A stretch of DNA of 64,000 nucleotides from Paenibacillus sp. FSL H3-0469 (GCF_038051945.1 NZ_CP150302.1:6138001-6202000), one strand, 5' to 3'; shown: positions 1-9,273, counted from the first letter of the stretch. Made by a program: numbers and translations. Notes: generated by a model from the letters alone, not told the origin.

Positions 1-481
1 CGCTTTTGCCAAATTCAAGGATCTCGCAGATAAGAAAAAGGAAGTCTCGGACGAGGATATCCTAGCGCTTCTGGAAGAGAAGCTGATCGATACGCCGGAG
101 ACCTTCAGCCTGCAGACGATCTATGTTACGTATGGCAATGAGGCTACTCCAACCGCTAAGGTGATTATTCACGGCCAGGACCCGCAGCCGATTGTGGCGG
201 TTGCCGAAGGCAACGGATCGGTCGACGCAATCTACAATGCCATTGACCAGGCTACAGGGGAAGAAGTCACACTTGGCGATTACTCGATCAAAGCCGTCAG
301 TAGAGGTAAGGATGCTCAGGGTGAGGTACATGTCGTGCTCTCGCAAGGCGAGGTTGCTGCGCAGGGCCGCGGACTTAGCACCGATATTCTGGAAGCGAGT
401 GCCAGAGCCTACCTGGATGCACTGAACAAGCTGATTGAGAAGCGCAAGACCTACACCAAGCGTGAGCATGCCAATCTCTAA
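1..481 (+). CDS. leuA: 2-isopropylmalate synthase, C-terminal part (5' end outside window)
   Basis: Reading frame 2 is open from the window edge to the TAA at 479-481 and gives about 159 residues. They match the C-terminal regulatory half of LeuA: a helical subdomain followed by the leucine-binding allosteric domain, with the run TPTAKVIIHGQ, the GNGSVDAIYNAI stretch and the closing DILEASARAYLDALNKL helix typical of the family. LeuA condenses 2-oxoisovalerate with acetyl-CoA, the first committed step of leucine synthesis, and is feedback inhibited by leucine through this domain. A terminator follows directly. leuB is not adjacent but lies 10 kb downstream behind its own likely promoter. The catalytic barrel is outside the window, so its integrity cannot be judged. 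Confidence 0.93.
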   Translation, partial: AFAKFKDLADKKKEVSDEDILALLEEKLIDTPETFSLQTIYVTYGNEATPTAKVIIHGQDPQPIVAVAEGNGSVDAIYNAIDQATGEEVTLGDYSIKAVSRGKDAQGEVHVVLSQGEVAAQGRGLSTDILEASARAYLDALNKLIEKRKTYTKREHANL

Positions 482-496
482 TTCAGTTATATAAAA

Positions 497-544
497 GAAG
501 CCTCCCTGGACCAGTACGATTGGTCCGGGGCGGCTTCTTTTTTT
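497..544 (+). terminator. Intrinsic terminator after leuA
   Basis: GAAGCC near the start pairs with GGCTTC near the end, and inner arms TGGACC and GGTCC extend the stem with a few mismatches. A run of seven T follows. It starts 15 bp after the leuA stop and separates leuA from the adhesin gene. Confidence 0.85.
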
Positions 545-944
545 GTTCAAAAATTTGCTGAAATTTTTTTGCGCTGAGAATTTTGGTTTTGAATCCAGTT
601 ATAGAGGATTTGAAACAAGTTTTTGAATGAAAAGAATGAACAAGATGAGTCGAAAAAATGAAAAATAGTTCATAATCCAAGGCTGATTCCTCATTATCTG
701 CGTTTGAAACCACTTTTTTGTCGATAAAAATATTTTATTTTTAAGTTATCTATGATTTATCTCATAATCTGTTCAGAAATTGTTCAGAGGCGGGATGTAA
801 AGTTACGAAAGTACAGTAAAAGCAAAAATTGAAGGCCCACATACATACTAGCGACAGGGGGACGATCGGGAAGAAGCAGGCGGGGAATGGTAATTGCGAC
901 GCTGGAACAATCATTTTGCAGAAAGAGAGAGAGGTTATAATGAT
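545..944. other. AT-rich intergenic region upstream of the adhesin gene
   Basis: About 400 bp of markedly AT-rich DNA with no supported gene. A weak sigma-A-like element (TTGTCG at 718-723, then TAAGTT 18 bp later) is the best promoter candidate seen, but it is not convincing. A purine-rich ribosome site (GAGAGAGAGG) sits at about 925-934, just before the adhesin start. Confidence 0.5.
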
Positions 945-3900
945 ATGAAGAAAAAGACGATAGGCGCCTGGTTGGTTGTTGTAATGCTGATTACACAGTT
1001 TGCCAACGGTTTCGGGTTCATGACGAAGGTTAAGGCGGATGGGACGGAGATAACAGATCCACTAATTACAAGTGTGACTATGTCAGTCTATGATAATGGT
1101 GTTCCTGTAACGGATGTTGTCTACAAGCAGGGGGCTGAAGTCAAGCTGACTTATAATTGGGAGCTTCCCGATAACCATAATTATAAAGGGGGAGATACTT
1201 ACTCCTTTGATTTGCCTGATAAATTTGTACTCGCTTCAGATATTAAAAATGTAGCACTTGTAGCGGATGGAATGAATTTGGGATCCTTTGATGTACTTAA
1301 AGGCAGCCCGAATAAGGTTGTAATGACTTTGGGCAATGATGTTGATAAATTCTTCGGAGTGCATGGTTCCTTTACAATTAAAACCTCCTTTGATATGAGC
1401 AAATTCACCGAAACAACAGTACAGACGATTGTCTTCCCTGTAGACGGCGGCAATCAGACCGTTACTATTACTTTCGAGCCTAAGGTAGACTCGACAATCT
1501 CTAAACGCGGTGTTCCTAAAGGAACTAACGCAAATAATGTAAATGCTAAACAAATTGTTTGGAGTGTCGATGTAAATAAAGTATTGGACAGTGTCTATGG
1601 AGCTAATGTCCTTGATACTATTCCTGCAGGTCTTACTTTGACTAATCCACTGGATGTTAAAGTATATGATCTGAATGTGAAACTAGACGGATCAGTTACA
1701 CAGGGGTCAGAAATTTCAAACTCCAGGTATTCAGTTACGACTCCTTCGGGTGATCTGAAGGTCGCATTTAATGAATCGCCAATCACAAGCGCTTATCGTG
1801 TTCAGTTCACTACCGATATTACAGATACAACTAAAAAAAGCTTTACAAATAATGCTTCTTTCAGTGGAACAAACTTACCAGCTGTTTCTGCATCATCAAC
1901 AGTCAATGTTACTAGAGGGGCCTATCTTGACAAAAAATCAGCTGATTATAAGTCCGCAACTCAGGTAACTTACTGGGAGATCAATTATAACTATAACGAG
2001 TCATCAGTTCTTAAAGATGATGCCGTGTTAAAGGATTATTTTGATGACTCACAGGAACTGGTAGCGGGTTCTGTAAAAGTATTCCCTGTGAATTTCCTGA
2101 CAAATGCAGCTGGAACTGTTGGAAGCACTGAGGTTAGTAATTATACGGTTACTCCTGCAACCCAGCCTGGGAAGAACGGATTTGAACTGAAATTCAATGA
2201 AAACATCAATAGTGCCTATCAAATTAAATATCAAACAAAAGCGATTAACCGAGTTGAGGGATCTCAGACGATTAAGAATTCGGTAACTTCTGGGGCTACA
2301 ACTATAGAAAAAGAAAGAACTATTGATCAGGTGATCATTAATAAGTCTGCAAGTGTAAACTACAACAGTAAAAAGGTTACTTGGACAGTGGCTATTAATG
2401 GTGATAGTTATCCTATGGAGAATGTAGTAGTTAAGGATATTTTCACCAATAAAGGTCTGGAGATTATTCCCGGAACTATTGTCGTCAAGCAAGGTACATC
2501 TACGATCACTACAGGCTATACTATCAAGAATTTAAATAATACTACAGGTTTTGATATTGTGTTCACTTCACCAATCAGTGGACCCTATACGATAAGTTAT
2601 GATACTTATTTTGATAATAAGTGGCTGAATTATGATTGGCTTACAAAGGATGCTAATTTTGAGAATAAAGCGACGGTGGAATGGAATGATCCCGGCTCCA
2701 CGGTTATTAAAACAAAAACTGTAACTGCCAACTTTGATCCTAAATCAGCAGAGAAAGCCAATGGTTATAAGAGTGGAGACTACAATGCACAAGAAAAGGA
2801 AATTACTTGGACGGTTGGGGTGAATTATAACCGGTATTCACTTGCAAATGCTAAAGTAACAGATACATTGCAGGATAATCAAAAATTCGTTCCATCTTCT
2901 GTAGAAATTCACACTATGAATGTCAATGAAGATGGTGGTTACTCCAAAGGATCAATTAAGCTTGCTCTGGATACAGATTACAATGTTACCTATAACGAAA
3001 CGAGCAAAGAACTACAAATAGATTTTACAAAAACAATCACAACGGGTTATGTTATTACTTTTAAAACAAGTCTTAAAGGCCAATTGACTAATACATCAAC
3101 GTTGAACAATACTGCCAACCTGTATAGTGGTACAAAACCGGAGTCAAAAGATCTAAAGGCTTCAGTGACGATTCCCAAAGCCGGCGAATATGTTACAAAG
3201 TCTGGGACACAGAACAATTTGAATATTAAATGGACTGTGAATATTAACCACAATCAGTCTTACATTGAGTCAGCCAAAATAGTAGATGATCCGAGCGATA
3301 ATCAAATCCTTATTCCGGATTCGTTCAAACTGTACGCTACTACAGTTAATTCTGGAGGTACTGTTAGTAAGGTCTCTACACCGCTAACTAAGGGAACAGA
3401 TTATGATCTAGTCATCACTACAGACCCTGATCTTGGTAAACAACAGTTTGTACTCACTTTCAAGGCTCCTATAGAGAAACCTTATATTTTGGAATATGAG
3501 TCTCTGATTGTAGCCAATAATGGGCAAAAAGTGTCCAATCATGTCTCAATCAGTGGTGAAAACTCCACTACAATTACCAAACAAACCAGCAAGGAAGTTA
3601 CGGTTGCACTGTCAGACGCAGACGGCGTAGGAACAGGCAGCAGAAAAAATCTGAAGGTTGTTAAAGAGGATTCGACTAATCCTTCACTTAAGCTAAGCGG
3701 TGCTACATTTGCACTTTATCGTAAGGCTGGGGGAACAGAGACTGTCTTTAACACACTCACAACAGATTCTAAGGGTGAAATTAACTTTAATAATCTATGG
3801 CCGGGGACCTATACATTGCAGGAAATTACTGCACCAGCCGGTTATATCCTTAATCCTACCCGCTATCCGGTAAATTTTGATTCTACACTGGAAACGGTTA

Positions 3901-4958
3901 TGACAGTGAAAAACCAGAAGACAGCAACGCCAACACCGTCGCCGACGGCAACACCGGCGCCAACAGCAACGCCAACACCGGCGCCGACAGCAACACCAAC
4001 GCCAACAGCAACGCCGACTACGGCACCAACAGCAACACCGACTACAGCACCAACAGCAACACCGACTACGGCACCAACAGCAACACCGACTACGGCACCA
4101 ACAGCAACACCGACTACAGCACCAACAGCAACACCGACTACGGCACCAACAGCAACACCGACTACGGCACCAACAGCAACACCGACTACAGCACCAACAG
4201 CAACACCGACTACGGCACCAACAGCAACACCGACTACGGCACCAACAGCAACACCGACTACAGCACCAACAGCAACACCGACTACAGTACCAACGACAGA
4301 ACCAACAGCAACGCCAACACCAGTTACAGTACCAACATCACCGCCGGTCTACTATACACCGACACCTGGACCATCCACCATTCCTGGAGTTGTCGGTACA
4401 CCAACGCCGACACCATCGGTAACGCCAGCGCCAACGGGGACTCCGGCTGCTTCAAGTACACCTGGGGTTACAACAGAACCTGTAGCTACACCGGCAGTTA
4501 CGCCAGCAGTAACACCGGCCCAGCCTGGAACGGTCAGCACTCCAACGCCGCAAGCCACACAGGTGACTACGATTGAAGAAGTGCCTATCGACGGCGAAAT
4601 CCCGCTGGGAGGCATCCCTAGCATCGGCGAAGAGCCGGCGCATGGTACGGTAACTATCACACCGGATGGCAAATGGACGTATACTCCAGATCCAGGCTAC
4701 ACCGGCAAGGATAAATTCACGATTGTCGTTACAGATGAAGACGGCAATGAGGAAGAGATTACAATTGAAGTTGGTGTTGATGAAGTGCCTAAGGGCACGG
4801 TTACTGAGCCAACTGACAAAGGCAACAACAGCGGACTTCCCGGCAAGCTTCCACAGACCGGAGAAGAAAGTCCTCTCCCGCTGTATCTGACTGGCGGCGG
4901 ATTGATCATTCTGGGTGCTGTACTGGCCAGAAGATTCAATGCCCGTAAAAAGATGTAG
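945..4958 (+). CDS. LPXTG-anchored multidomain surface adhesin
   Basis: The frame is open upstream to a TTG at 894, but the ATG at 945 follows a purine-rich ribosome site and starts a good signal peptide (MKKKTIGAWLVVVMLITQ...). The mature protein has: a series of repeated Ig-like collagen-binding-type adhesin domains of about 150-180 residues, recognisable by recurrent (V/I)TWTV.(V/I)N.. and (V/I)KD/TD motifs; one SpaA/Cna_B-type domain (LSGATFALYRK ... GTYTLQEITAPAGY); a long Thr-Pro-Ala-Thr linker; a cadherin-like block (GTVTITPDGKWTYTPDPGYTG); and a C-terminal LPQTG sortase signal, hydrophobic helix and basic tail RRFNARKKM. Sortase should attach it to the cell wall. No sortase gene is in the window. 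The adhesin-domain part is visibly more AT-rich than neighbouring genes, which suggests a separate origin. Its ligand is unknown. Confidence 0.9.
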   Translation: MKKKTIGAWLVVVMLITQFANGFGFMTKVKADGTEITDPLITSVTMSVYDNGVPVTDVVYKQGAEVKLTYNWELPDNHNYKGGDTYSFDLPDKFVLASDIKNVALVADGMNLGSFDVLKGSPNKVVMTLGNDVDKFFGVHGSFTIKTSFDMSKFTETTVQTIVFPVDGGNQTVTITFEPKVDSTISKRGVPKGTNANNVNAKQIVWSVDVNKVLDSVYGANVLDTIPAGLTLTNPLDVKVYDLNVKLDGSVTQGSEISNSRYSVTTPSGDLKVAFNESPITSAYRVQFTTDITDTTKKSFTNNASFSGTNLPAVSASSTVNVTRGAYLDKKSADYKSATQVTYWEINYNYNESSVLKDDAVLKDYFDDSQELVAGSVKVFPVNFLTNAAGTVGSTEVSNYTVTPATQPGKNGFELKFNENINSAYQIKYQTKAINRVEGSQTIKNSVTSGATTIEKERTIDQVIINKSASVNYNSKKVTWTVAINGDSYPMENVVVKDIFTNKGLEIIPGTIVVKQGTSTITTGYTIKNLNNTTGFDIVFTSPISGPYTISYDTYFDNKWLNYDWLTKDANFENKATVEWNDPGSTVIKTKTVTANFDPKSAEKANGYKSGDYNAQEKEITWTVGVNYNRYSLANAKVTDTLQDNQKFVPSSVEIHTMNVNEDGGYSKGSIKLALDTDYNVTYNETSKELQIDFTKTITTGYVITFKTSLKGQLTNTSTLNNTANLYSGTKPESKDLKASVTIPKAGEYVTKSGTQNNLNIKWTVNINHNQSYIESAKIVDDPSDNQILIPDSFKLYATTVNSGGTVSKVSTPLTKGTDYDLVITTDPDLGKQQFVLTFKAPIEKPYILEYESLIVANNGQKVSNHVSISGENSTTITKQTSKEVTVALSDADGVGTGSRKNLKVVKEDSTNPSLKLSGATFALYRKAGGTETVFNTLTTDSKGEINFNNLWPGTYTLQEITAPAGYILNPTRYPVNFDSTLETVMTVKNQKTATPTPSPTATPAPTATPTPAPTATPTPTATPTTAPTATPTTAPTATPTTAPTATPTTAPTATPTTAPTATPTTAPTATPTTAPTATPTTAPTATPTTAPTATPTTAPTATPTTAPTATPTTVPTTEPTATPTPVTVPTSPPVYYTPTPGPSTIPGVVGTPTPTPSVTPAPTGTPAASSTPGVTTEPVATPAVTPAVTPAQPGTVSTPTPQATQVTTIEEVPIDGEIPLGGIPSIGEEPAHGTVTITPDGKWTYTPDPGYTGKDKFTIVVTDEDGNEEEITIEVGVDEVPKGTVTEPTDKGNNSGLPGKLPQTGEESPLPLYLTGGGLIILGAVLARRFNARKKM
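4021..4284 (+). repeat. 11 tandem 24-bp repeats coding TAPTATPT
   Basis: Eleven in-frame 24-bp units encode the eight-residue linker repeat T-A-P-T-A-T-P-T. The units differ mainly at one third-codon position (ACG or ACA before GCA). Such arrays change copy number easily, so the length of the wall-spanning stalk may vary between strains. Confidence 0.95.
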
Positions 4959-5010
4959 GAGAGTACACCTCATCAAGCACTAACAAGCTAATATGGCCGT
5001 GTACACAAAA

Positions 5011-5040
5011 ACACCCGCAGCAGGCTGCGGGTGTCTTTGC
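5011..5040. terminator. Bidirectional terminator between adhesin and response regulator
   Basis: The arms ACACCCGCAG and CTGCGGGTGT form a perfect 10-bp stem around CAGG. Read on the minus strand it ends in TTTTT, which suits the response regulator gene. The plus-strand T tract is weaker. Confidence 0.85.
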
Positions 5041-5114
5041 TGTTAGAAATATAAAGTCGCTGAAATAATGCCGTCCCCTGAAAGGTCAGCATTGCCGTTT
5101 CTATTTACGGAGAA

Positions 5115-6263
5115 TCACATACTTCTGAGGTTAAGATGCTTCCATTCCTCATACCAGCGCTTAATACTCGCGGGGGGCTTCACGCCGAGCTCCCGTTTCA
5201 GTAATGCCGTCAGAGTATGATATTGCTCCTCTACTGCTGAACGCTCCCCGATGCTGTCGTAGACCTTCATCAGCCCGAGATGCCCCTGTTCAAAATAAGG
5301 CTGGAGCTGCACCACCCTCTGGTACACGGTTACTGCTTCCGGTATCCGGCCGCTGCTGACATAGAATTCGGCGATATTCATGGCGTGATGCAGCCAGATG
5401 GTCCGCAGACGCTGCCGTTCCCCTTCCGCCCAGAGGTAATCGTAATCGCTCAGATAGTCCCCCGAATAGAAATCGAACAACCGCTGATGCTCCTCATAGT
5501 TGTCCTTATTGATGGCATCTTGAGTCAGAATGCCCTTCTCCCATTCGTAGCTGTCTATCAGCAGGCTGCCGGTCTCCAGGGTGTAGCCTTCTCCTCCACT
5601 GGCATTGCTGATCTGCAGATCAATCTCTGCCTGCTTTAGGCATTGCCGAACCTGATAAATCGTTGTATAAAGATGAGTGGAGGCCTTCTTGAGATTGAAA
5701 TCGGGCCACAGCAGATCGGTTAAGGTATCTTTGCTTACGAACCGGTTGCGGTTATGAAATAAATAAGCGAATAATTCCTGTGCCTTGGAGGTGCGCCAGC
5801 GGATATTGGGCAGCGGTTGGCCGCTTCGTTCAAATCTCAAAGACTGGAAGCTGCGGATCATGACCGTCTGCTTAGGCTTGCGGGAATCCTCCTGTGCCTG
5901 GCTGACACGCTCTTCCAGCCGCTCAATGGTCTTGAGCAGACGGCCCCGTTGTACAGGCTTCAGGACATAGTCGAGAGCATACAGCTCGAACGCCTCGATA
6001 GCATAGCTGTTATGAGCAGTCACAAATACGATACTTGCCTGCGGGCACAGCCTTTGCATAGCCTCCGCAGCCTGGACGCCATTCATCTCAGGCATATCAA
6101 TGTCGAGGAAAATCACATCAGGGCGTAGCAGCGGAGCTGCATTGACCGCCTCGGAGGGATCAGTATAAGCAGCGATTACATTTATAGTTGTCAGTTCTTC
6201 CAGCATCATTTTCAGCTTCATAAGAGCAAGCCGTTCATCATCTACCAGCAAGGCCTGAATCAT
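5115..6263 (-). CDS. Response regulator with winged-helix and BTAD (SARP-like) output
   Basis: The 382-residue protein begins with a receiver domain: acidic pair D8-D9, likely phospho-acceptor D54 in IFLDIDMP, T82 in VTAH and K102 in YVLKP. From about residue 145 follows an OmpR-type winged helix (AYLFHNRNRFVSKDTLTDLLWPDFNLKKASTHLYTTIYQVRQCLKQ), then a bacterial transcriptional activator (BTAD) tetratricopeptide-like region to the C terminus. This arrangement is known from SARP-type regulators in Bacillales. No histidine kinase gene lies beside it, so its partner is elsewhere or unknown. It is transcribed away from the ECF sigma operon with about 210 bp between the two starts. Its target genes cannot be inferred from the sequence. 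Confidence 0.88.
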   Translation of the reverse strand: MIQALLVDDERLALMKLKMMLEELTTINVIAAYTDPSEAVNAAPLLRPDVIFLDIDMPEMNGVQAAEAMQRLCPQASIVFVTAHNSYAIEAFELYALDYVLKPVQRGRLLKTIERLEERVSQAQEDSRKPKQTVMIRSFQSLRFERSGQPLPNIRWRTSKAQELFAYLFHNRNRFVSKDTLTDLLWPDFNLKKASTHLYTTIYQVRQCLKQAEIDLQISNASGGEGYTLETGSLLIDSYEWEKGILTQDAINKDNYEEHQRLFDFYSGDYLSDYDYLWAEGERQRLRTIWLHHAMNIAEFYVSSGRIPEAVTVYQRVVQLQPYFEQGHLGLMKVYDSIGERSAVEEQYHTLTALLKRELGVKPPASIKRWYEEWKHLNLRSM

Positions 6264-6373
6264 ATCTATCCCACCACTTCATAAAGGAATGTTGTCTTGT
6301 CATAGGCTGTTTAAGGGTAATTCGACAAGAAAGTGGGTTATCCTCCCTCTGTACTTGCGCTTGAGGCTGATTT

Positions 6374-6401
6374 TTGAATAGAAATGCTGCTATTCTAAAA
6401 T
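6374..6401 (+). promoter_or_regulatory. Candidate sigma-A promoter of the ECF operon with internal dyad
   Basis: TTGAAT, a 16-bp spacer and TAAAAT resemble a sigma-A promoter. A perfect dyad GAATAG-N8-CTATTC (6376-6395) lies across the spacer and could be a repressor site. No clear ECF-type promoter was found nearer the gene. Confidence 0.4.
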
Positions 6402-6475
6402 AATTTAGAAAACCATGCAGGGGAACCTTAAAGCCAGGCGTCTAACGTTATGTAGCTGAAGGAGGGAAGAAAGAC

Positions 6476-7018
6476 TTGGAAGAGACGGAGTGGATCAAAG
6501 CTGTGCTAAGCGGCGAGCATCAGACCTTCGGGAATCTGGTGACCCGTTATCAAGGCATGGTATATAGCGTATGCATCAAAATTACAGGAGAAGCCGAGTC
6601 TGCCAAGGATATGGCTCAGGAAGTCTTCATCAAAGCCTATAAAGCCCTTCCCACCTTCAGAGGACAGTCTTCCTTCTCCACCTGGCTGTACCGGATTGCT
6701 TACCGCACCTGCCTGGACTGGAAACGGGCCAATGACCGGGAATGGCGGCACCGGAGTGCAGCAGATTACACAGAGAATGACTGGGTGACTTCACAGACAC
6801 CTGAACAGGCAGTGCTTCGCAAGGAGGCATCCCGTGAGCTGGGTGAGAACCTGAATAGTCTGGCGGAACCGTACCGGTCGGTTGTGCAGCTGTACTATTT
6901 TCAGCGACACTCGTATCAGGAGATAGCTGATCAAAAAGGAATTTCGGTTAAAACGGTTGAATCGCAGCTCTATCGGGCCAGACAGATGATGCGCAAAAGC
7001 GGGGAGGAATGGCGATGA
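6476..7018 (+). CDS. ECF-family RNA polymerase sigma factor (SigW-like)
   Basis: The 180-residue protein has region 2 (DMAQEVFIKAYKALPTFRGQSSFSTWLYRIAYRTCLDWKR) and region 4 (YRSVVQLYYFQRHSYQEIADQKGISVKTVESQLYRARQMM), with the typical charged linker between them. The TTG start at 6476 is preceded by GGAGGGAAG at a good distance. The stop overlaps the start of a zinc-finger anti-sigma gene, the standard arrangement of an ECF sigma with its regulator. The two following genes encode membrane proteins, so an envelope-stress role is likely by inference. The inducing signal is not visible. Confidence 0.93.
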   Translation: MEETEWIKAVLSGEHQTFGNLVTRYQGMVYSVCIKITGEAESAKDMAQEVFIKAYKALPTFRGQSSFSTWLYRIAYRTCLDWKRANDREWRHRSAADYTENDWVTSQTPEQAVLRKEASRELGENLNSLAEPYRSVVQLYYFQRHSYQEIADQKGISVKTVESQLYRARQMMRKSGEEWR

Positions 7019-7485
7019 ATTGTTCAACAGTAAAAGAGTGGATGCCGCATTATATAGATGGACAGTTGTCACCAGAGGCCCAGCAGGCCATCTATCTGCA
7101 TACCCTGACCTGTCCCGGCTGCGCGGAATGGCTGGAGGAGGCACGCGGGCTTGCGGCGATGTGGAGCGAGATGGAAGCCGGGCTGGATCTTAACGGGCAG
7201 GAGCCCGTGTTGCCGCATGACTTTCCTGATTTGACTGGGGATGTTATGGCAAGGATCGGCCAACTGGAGAACGGGCGCAGAGAACGGATTGTGAAACCCA
7301 CCATGACCAGACGGCGCACGACCCGGAGAACCTCCTGGATGCATTATGGCGTGGCGGTCGGACTGACGTTTCTCCTGCTGCAGCTTGGCGTATTTGAGAA
7401 TTTGGCCTATGGCATCACTGAAATCAACGGGCATATGTCCACATCGGTCAGCTCCTGGTTCGGCCCGCAAGGTAACAATAAATAA
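7015..7485 (+). CDS. Zinc-finger anti-sigma factor, membrane bound
   Basis: An earlier in-frame ATG at 7009 lies only one base from the ribosome site GGGGAGG (7001-7007). The ATG at 7015 is well spaced and overlaps the sigma-factor stop (ATGA), so it is preferred. The N-terminal region carries the anti-sigma ZAS motif H-x3-C-x2-C (HTLTCPGC). A basic stretch (TRRRTTRRTSW) precedes one transmembrane helix (YGVAVGLTFLLLQLGVFENLAYG), and a short C-terminal tail faces outside. The protein should hold the ECF sigma factor at the membrane until released, probably by regulated proteolysis as in RsiW; that last step is inferred from the family. Confidence 0.88.
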   Translation: MNCSTVKEWMPHYIDGQLSPEAQQAIYLHTLTCPGCAEWLEEARGLAAMWSEMEAGLDLNGQEPVLPHDFPDLTGDVMARIGQLENGRRERIVKPTMTRRRTTRRTSWMHYGVAVGLTFLLLQLGVFENLAYGITEINGHMSTSVSSWFGPQGNNK

Positions 7486-7546
7486 TTCCATAGCGGCTTC
7501 GCCGGTTATCTATTTTATTTCAACAAAACTTTTGGGAGGGTAACAT

Positions 7547-8044
7547 ATGATTAAGAAAAGACGCTGGCTCACGTTTCTCCTGGCTATGGTTCCGGGACTG
7601 GGCCACATGTATCTAGGCTTTAAAAAAATGGGGCTGGAGTATATGATAGGAGCATCGCTCTGTATTATATTCATTCCGTCCATGCCTGCTGTATTTCCGT
7701 TCGCGCTTGCTGCGCTCTGGTTCTACCAATTATTTGATGCGCTGCAAAAGGCGGCTTGGATGAAGGTATCGGCTGCCGAGCATGAGCGGATGATGTTCCA
7801 TCCCGATAGCTTTGGAGCACCCTGGTCGATGGGAATGTCTGCGCCCCCGATGTACCCGCATGATGATGTTAATCCGGTATGGGTTGGTATAGGGTGTGTT
7901 ATCGCGGGCATCCTGCTGCTGCTCATCACTGCATTTCCCGCACTGTGGGAGATTTTGAACGATATGAACATCGGAGCGATTCTGCTGTCGCTTGCCTTGA
8001 TCGGGTATGGATTCAGAATGCTGAAGAATAATTCAAAAGTATAG
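7547..8044 (+). CDS. Multi-pass membrane protein of unknown function
   Basis: A strong ribosome site (GGGAGGGTAAC) precedes the ATG. The 165-residue product begins with basic residues and hydrophobic segments at about 8-25, 30-65, 100-128 and 135-155. The middle loop is rich in Met and Pro (MGMSAPPMYPHDD). The start KKRRWLTFLLAMVPGLGHMYLGFKKMGLEYM resembles small membrane proteins with the P-G-L-G-x-x-Y-x-G motif of the TM2 type. The gene sits in the ECF operon between the anti-sigma factor and a LiaF/DUF4097-like protein, so a part in envelope-stress response is inferred. No function is assigned. Confidence 0.8.
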   Translation: MIKKRRWLTFLLAMVPGLGHMYLGFKKMGLEYMIGASLCIIFIPSMPAVFPFALAALWFYQLFDALQKAAWMKVSAAEHERMMFHPDSFGAPWSMGMSAPPMYPHDDVNPVWVGIGCVIAGILLLLITAFPALWEILNDMNIGAILLSLALIGYGFRMLKNNSKV

Positions 8045-8063
8045 TGAAATGGGGAATTAAAGG

Positions 8064-9155
8064 ATGGGGAGATGGAAAATCGGCAGCTTTACCGCCGCAA
8101 TAGGGTGCATAATAGTAGGAGTTATTGTAGTCATGGCTCAGTATGGTGTAGTCACGTATGATGTGCTGGGCTATATCTGGCCGGCCCTGCTTGTCCTGTT
8201 CGGCCTGGAGATGCTGCTTAGGCTCTTCATTAAATCCGATGTCAAAAGCCGGGTAAGCGGCTGGGCTATTCTGCTGATCATTGTGCTTATCGCGGCAAGC
8301 GGGGCACAGACGGTGTTAGCCGGAGGATCGCTGAGCAGTATCTTCGGCAACACCAAGCTGGTGCCGGTGAACGGGAAGGTAGAAGTGCAGCAGGATATTA
8401 AGAACGTGCGGATTAATCTGCCCCAAGGCAAGGTTAAGCTTCAGGGTGTGGATGGGAACACGCTTGCATATGAAGGAAAACTTGAGTTACCGGGCAATAC
8501 AGACAATGAAGCGGCGAGTGCTCTGGAGCGTAAATGGAAAGTGACGGCCGAGGGCGACACGCTTGTGATGGAGCTGGAGGGAGATTCTGGCTGGCTCTCC
8601 AATATCCAGATCGGCTTCAACAACAATGCACCATATCTGAATGTCAGCATTCCGCAGGATCTGGCCGCTCAGGTAGAGACCAGTGACGGTTCCATCGAAG
8701 CCGGGGGGCTGGCCGCAGGCATTAATGTGGATACGAGTAACGGAACGATGGATATCCATGATGTCTCCGGCGGTGTGAAGGCTAACAGCAGCAACGGCAC
8801 GCTGACGGTAAAGAATGTACAGGGCGGAGCAGACCTGGTTAGCTCGAACGGTGCGATTACGCTGGGGAATATTGACGGCGCTGTGTCGGCCAGAAGCAGC
8901 AACGGCAAGATTACAGTCAATTCGGCAATCACGGGTGCATGGGAGCTGAAATCCAGCAACGGCAAGATTGTCTTGGGTCTTCCGGCGGTAACGGATGCCA
9001 AGATTACGGCAGATACCAGTAACGGATCGCTTAAAGGCAACGTGGACTGGGGCGGCGACGATGAGGACCATGGAACGGCTGTACTTGGAAAAGGCACCCA
9101 TGAGGTCACCTTGTCCACCAGCAATGGTTCTATAACAGTGGATACTGCACAATAA
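8064..9155 (+). CDS. LiaF-like membrane protein with DUF4097 beta-helix domain
   Basis: Three hydrophobic segments lie in the first 90 residues (IGSFTAAIGCIIVGVIVVMAQ; YIWPALLVLFGLEMLLRLFI; WAILLIIVLIAASGAQTVLAGG), like the LiaI/LiaF-type membrane anchor. The C-terminal two thirds is a DUF4097 'putative adhesin' domain with repeated short rungs such as DTSNGTMDIHDV, SSNGTLTVKNV, SSNGKITVN and SSNGKIVLGL, expected to form a right-handed beta-helix. The gene is last in the ECF sigma operon and starts 20 bp after the previous stop. Related proteins sense or modulate cell-envelope stress; the exact role here is inference. Confidence 0.85.
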   Translation: MGRWKIGSFTAAIGCIIVGVIVVMAQYGVVTYDVLGYIWPALLVLFGLEMLLRLFIKSDVKSRVSGWAILLIIVLIAASGAQTVLAGGSLSSIFGNTKLVPVNGKVEVQQDIKNVRINLPQGKVKLQGVDGNTLAYEGKLELPGNTDNEAASALERKWKVTAEGDTLVMELEGDSGWLSNIQIGFNNNAPYLNVSIPQDLAAQVETSDGSIEAGGLAAGINVDTSNGTMDIHDVSGGVKANSSNGTLTVKNVQGGADLVSSNGAITLGNIDGAVSARSSNGKITVNSAITGAWELKSSNGKIVLGLPAVTDAKITADTSNGSLKGNVDWGGDDEDHGTAVLGKGTHEVTLSTSNGSITVDTAQ

Positions 9156-9173
9156 AAGACATAGAAGCATAAA

Positions 9174-9210
9174 GAGCTGTTCACCAGTATAACGTACTGG
9201 TGAACAGCTC
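9174..9210. terminator. Long perfect hairpin at the end of the ECF operon
   Basis: Two 16-bp arms, GAGCTGTTCACCAGTA and its exact complement, surround TAACG. Moderate T-rich tails on both sides suggest a terminator that serves the ECF operon and the convergent aldo/keto reductase gene. Confidence 0.8.
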
Positions 9211-9273
9211 CTTATTGTAAGTGAAGAAATGATTTCGGGGAGGATTATGCGGGCTGCAGCCAGTTAGTCCTGA

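Noticed and set aside
6422..6450. ECF-type autoregulatory promoter (GGAAC and CGTT) before the sigma gene
   Set aside because: The distance between the elements (18 bp or more) does not fit the usual 16-17 bp spacing.
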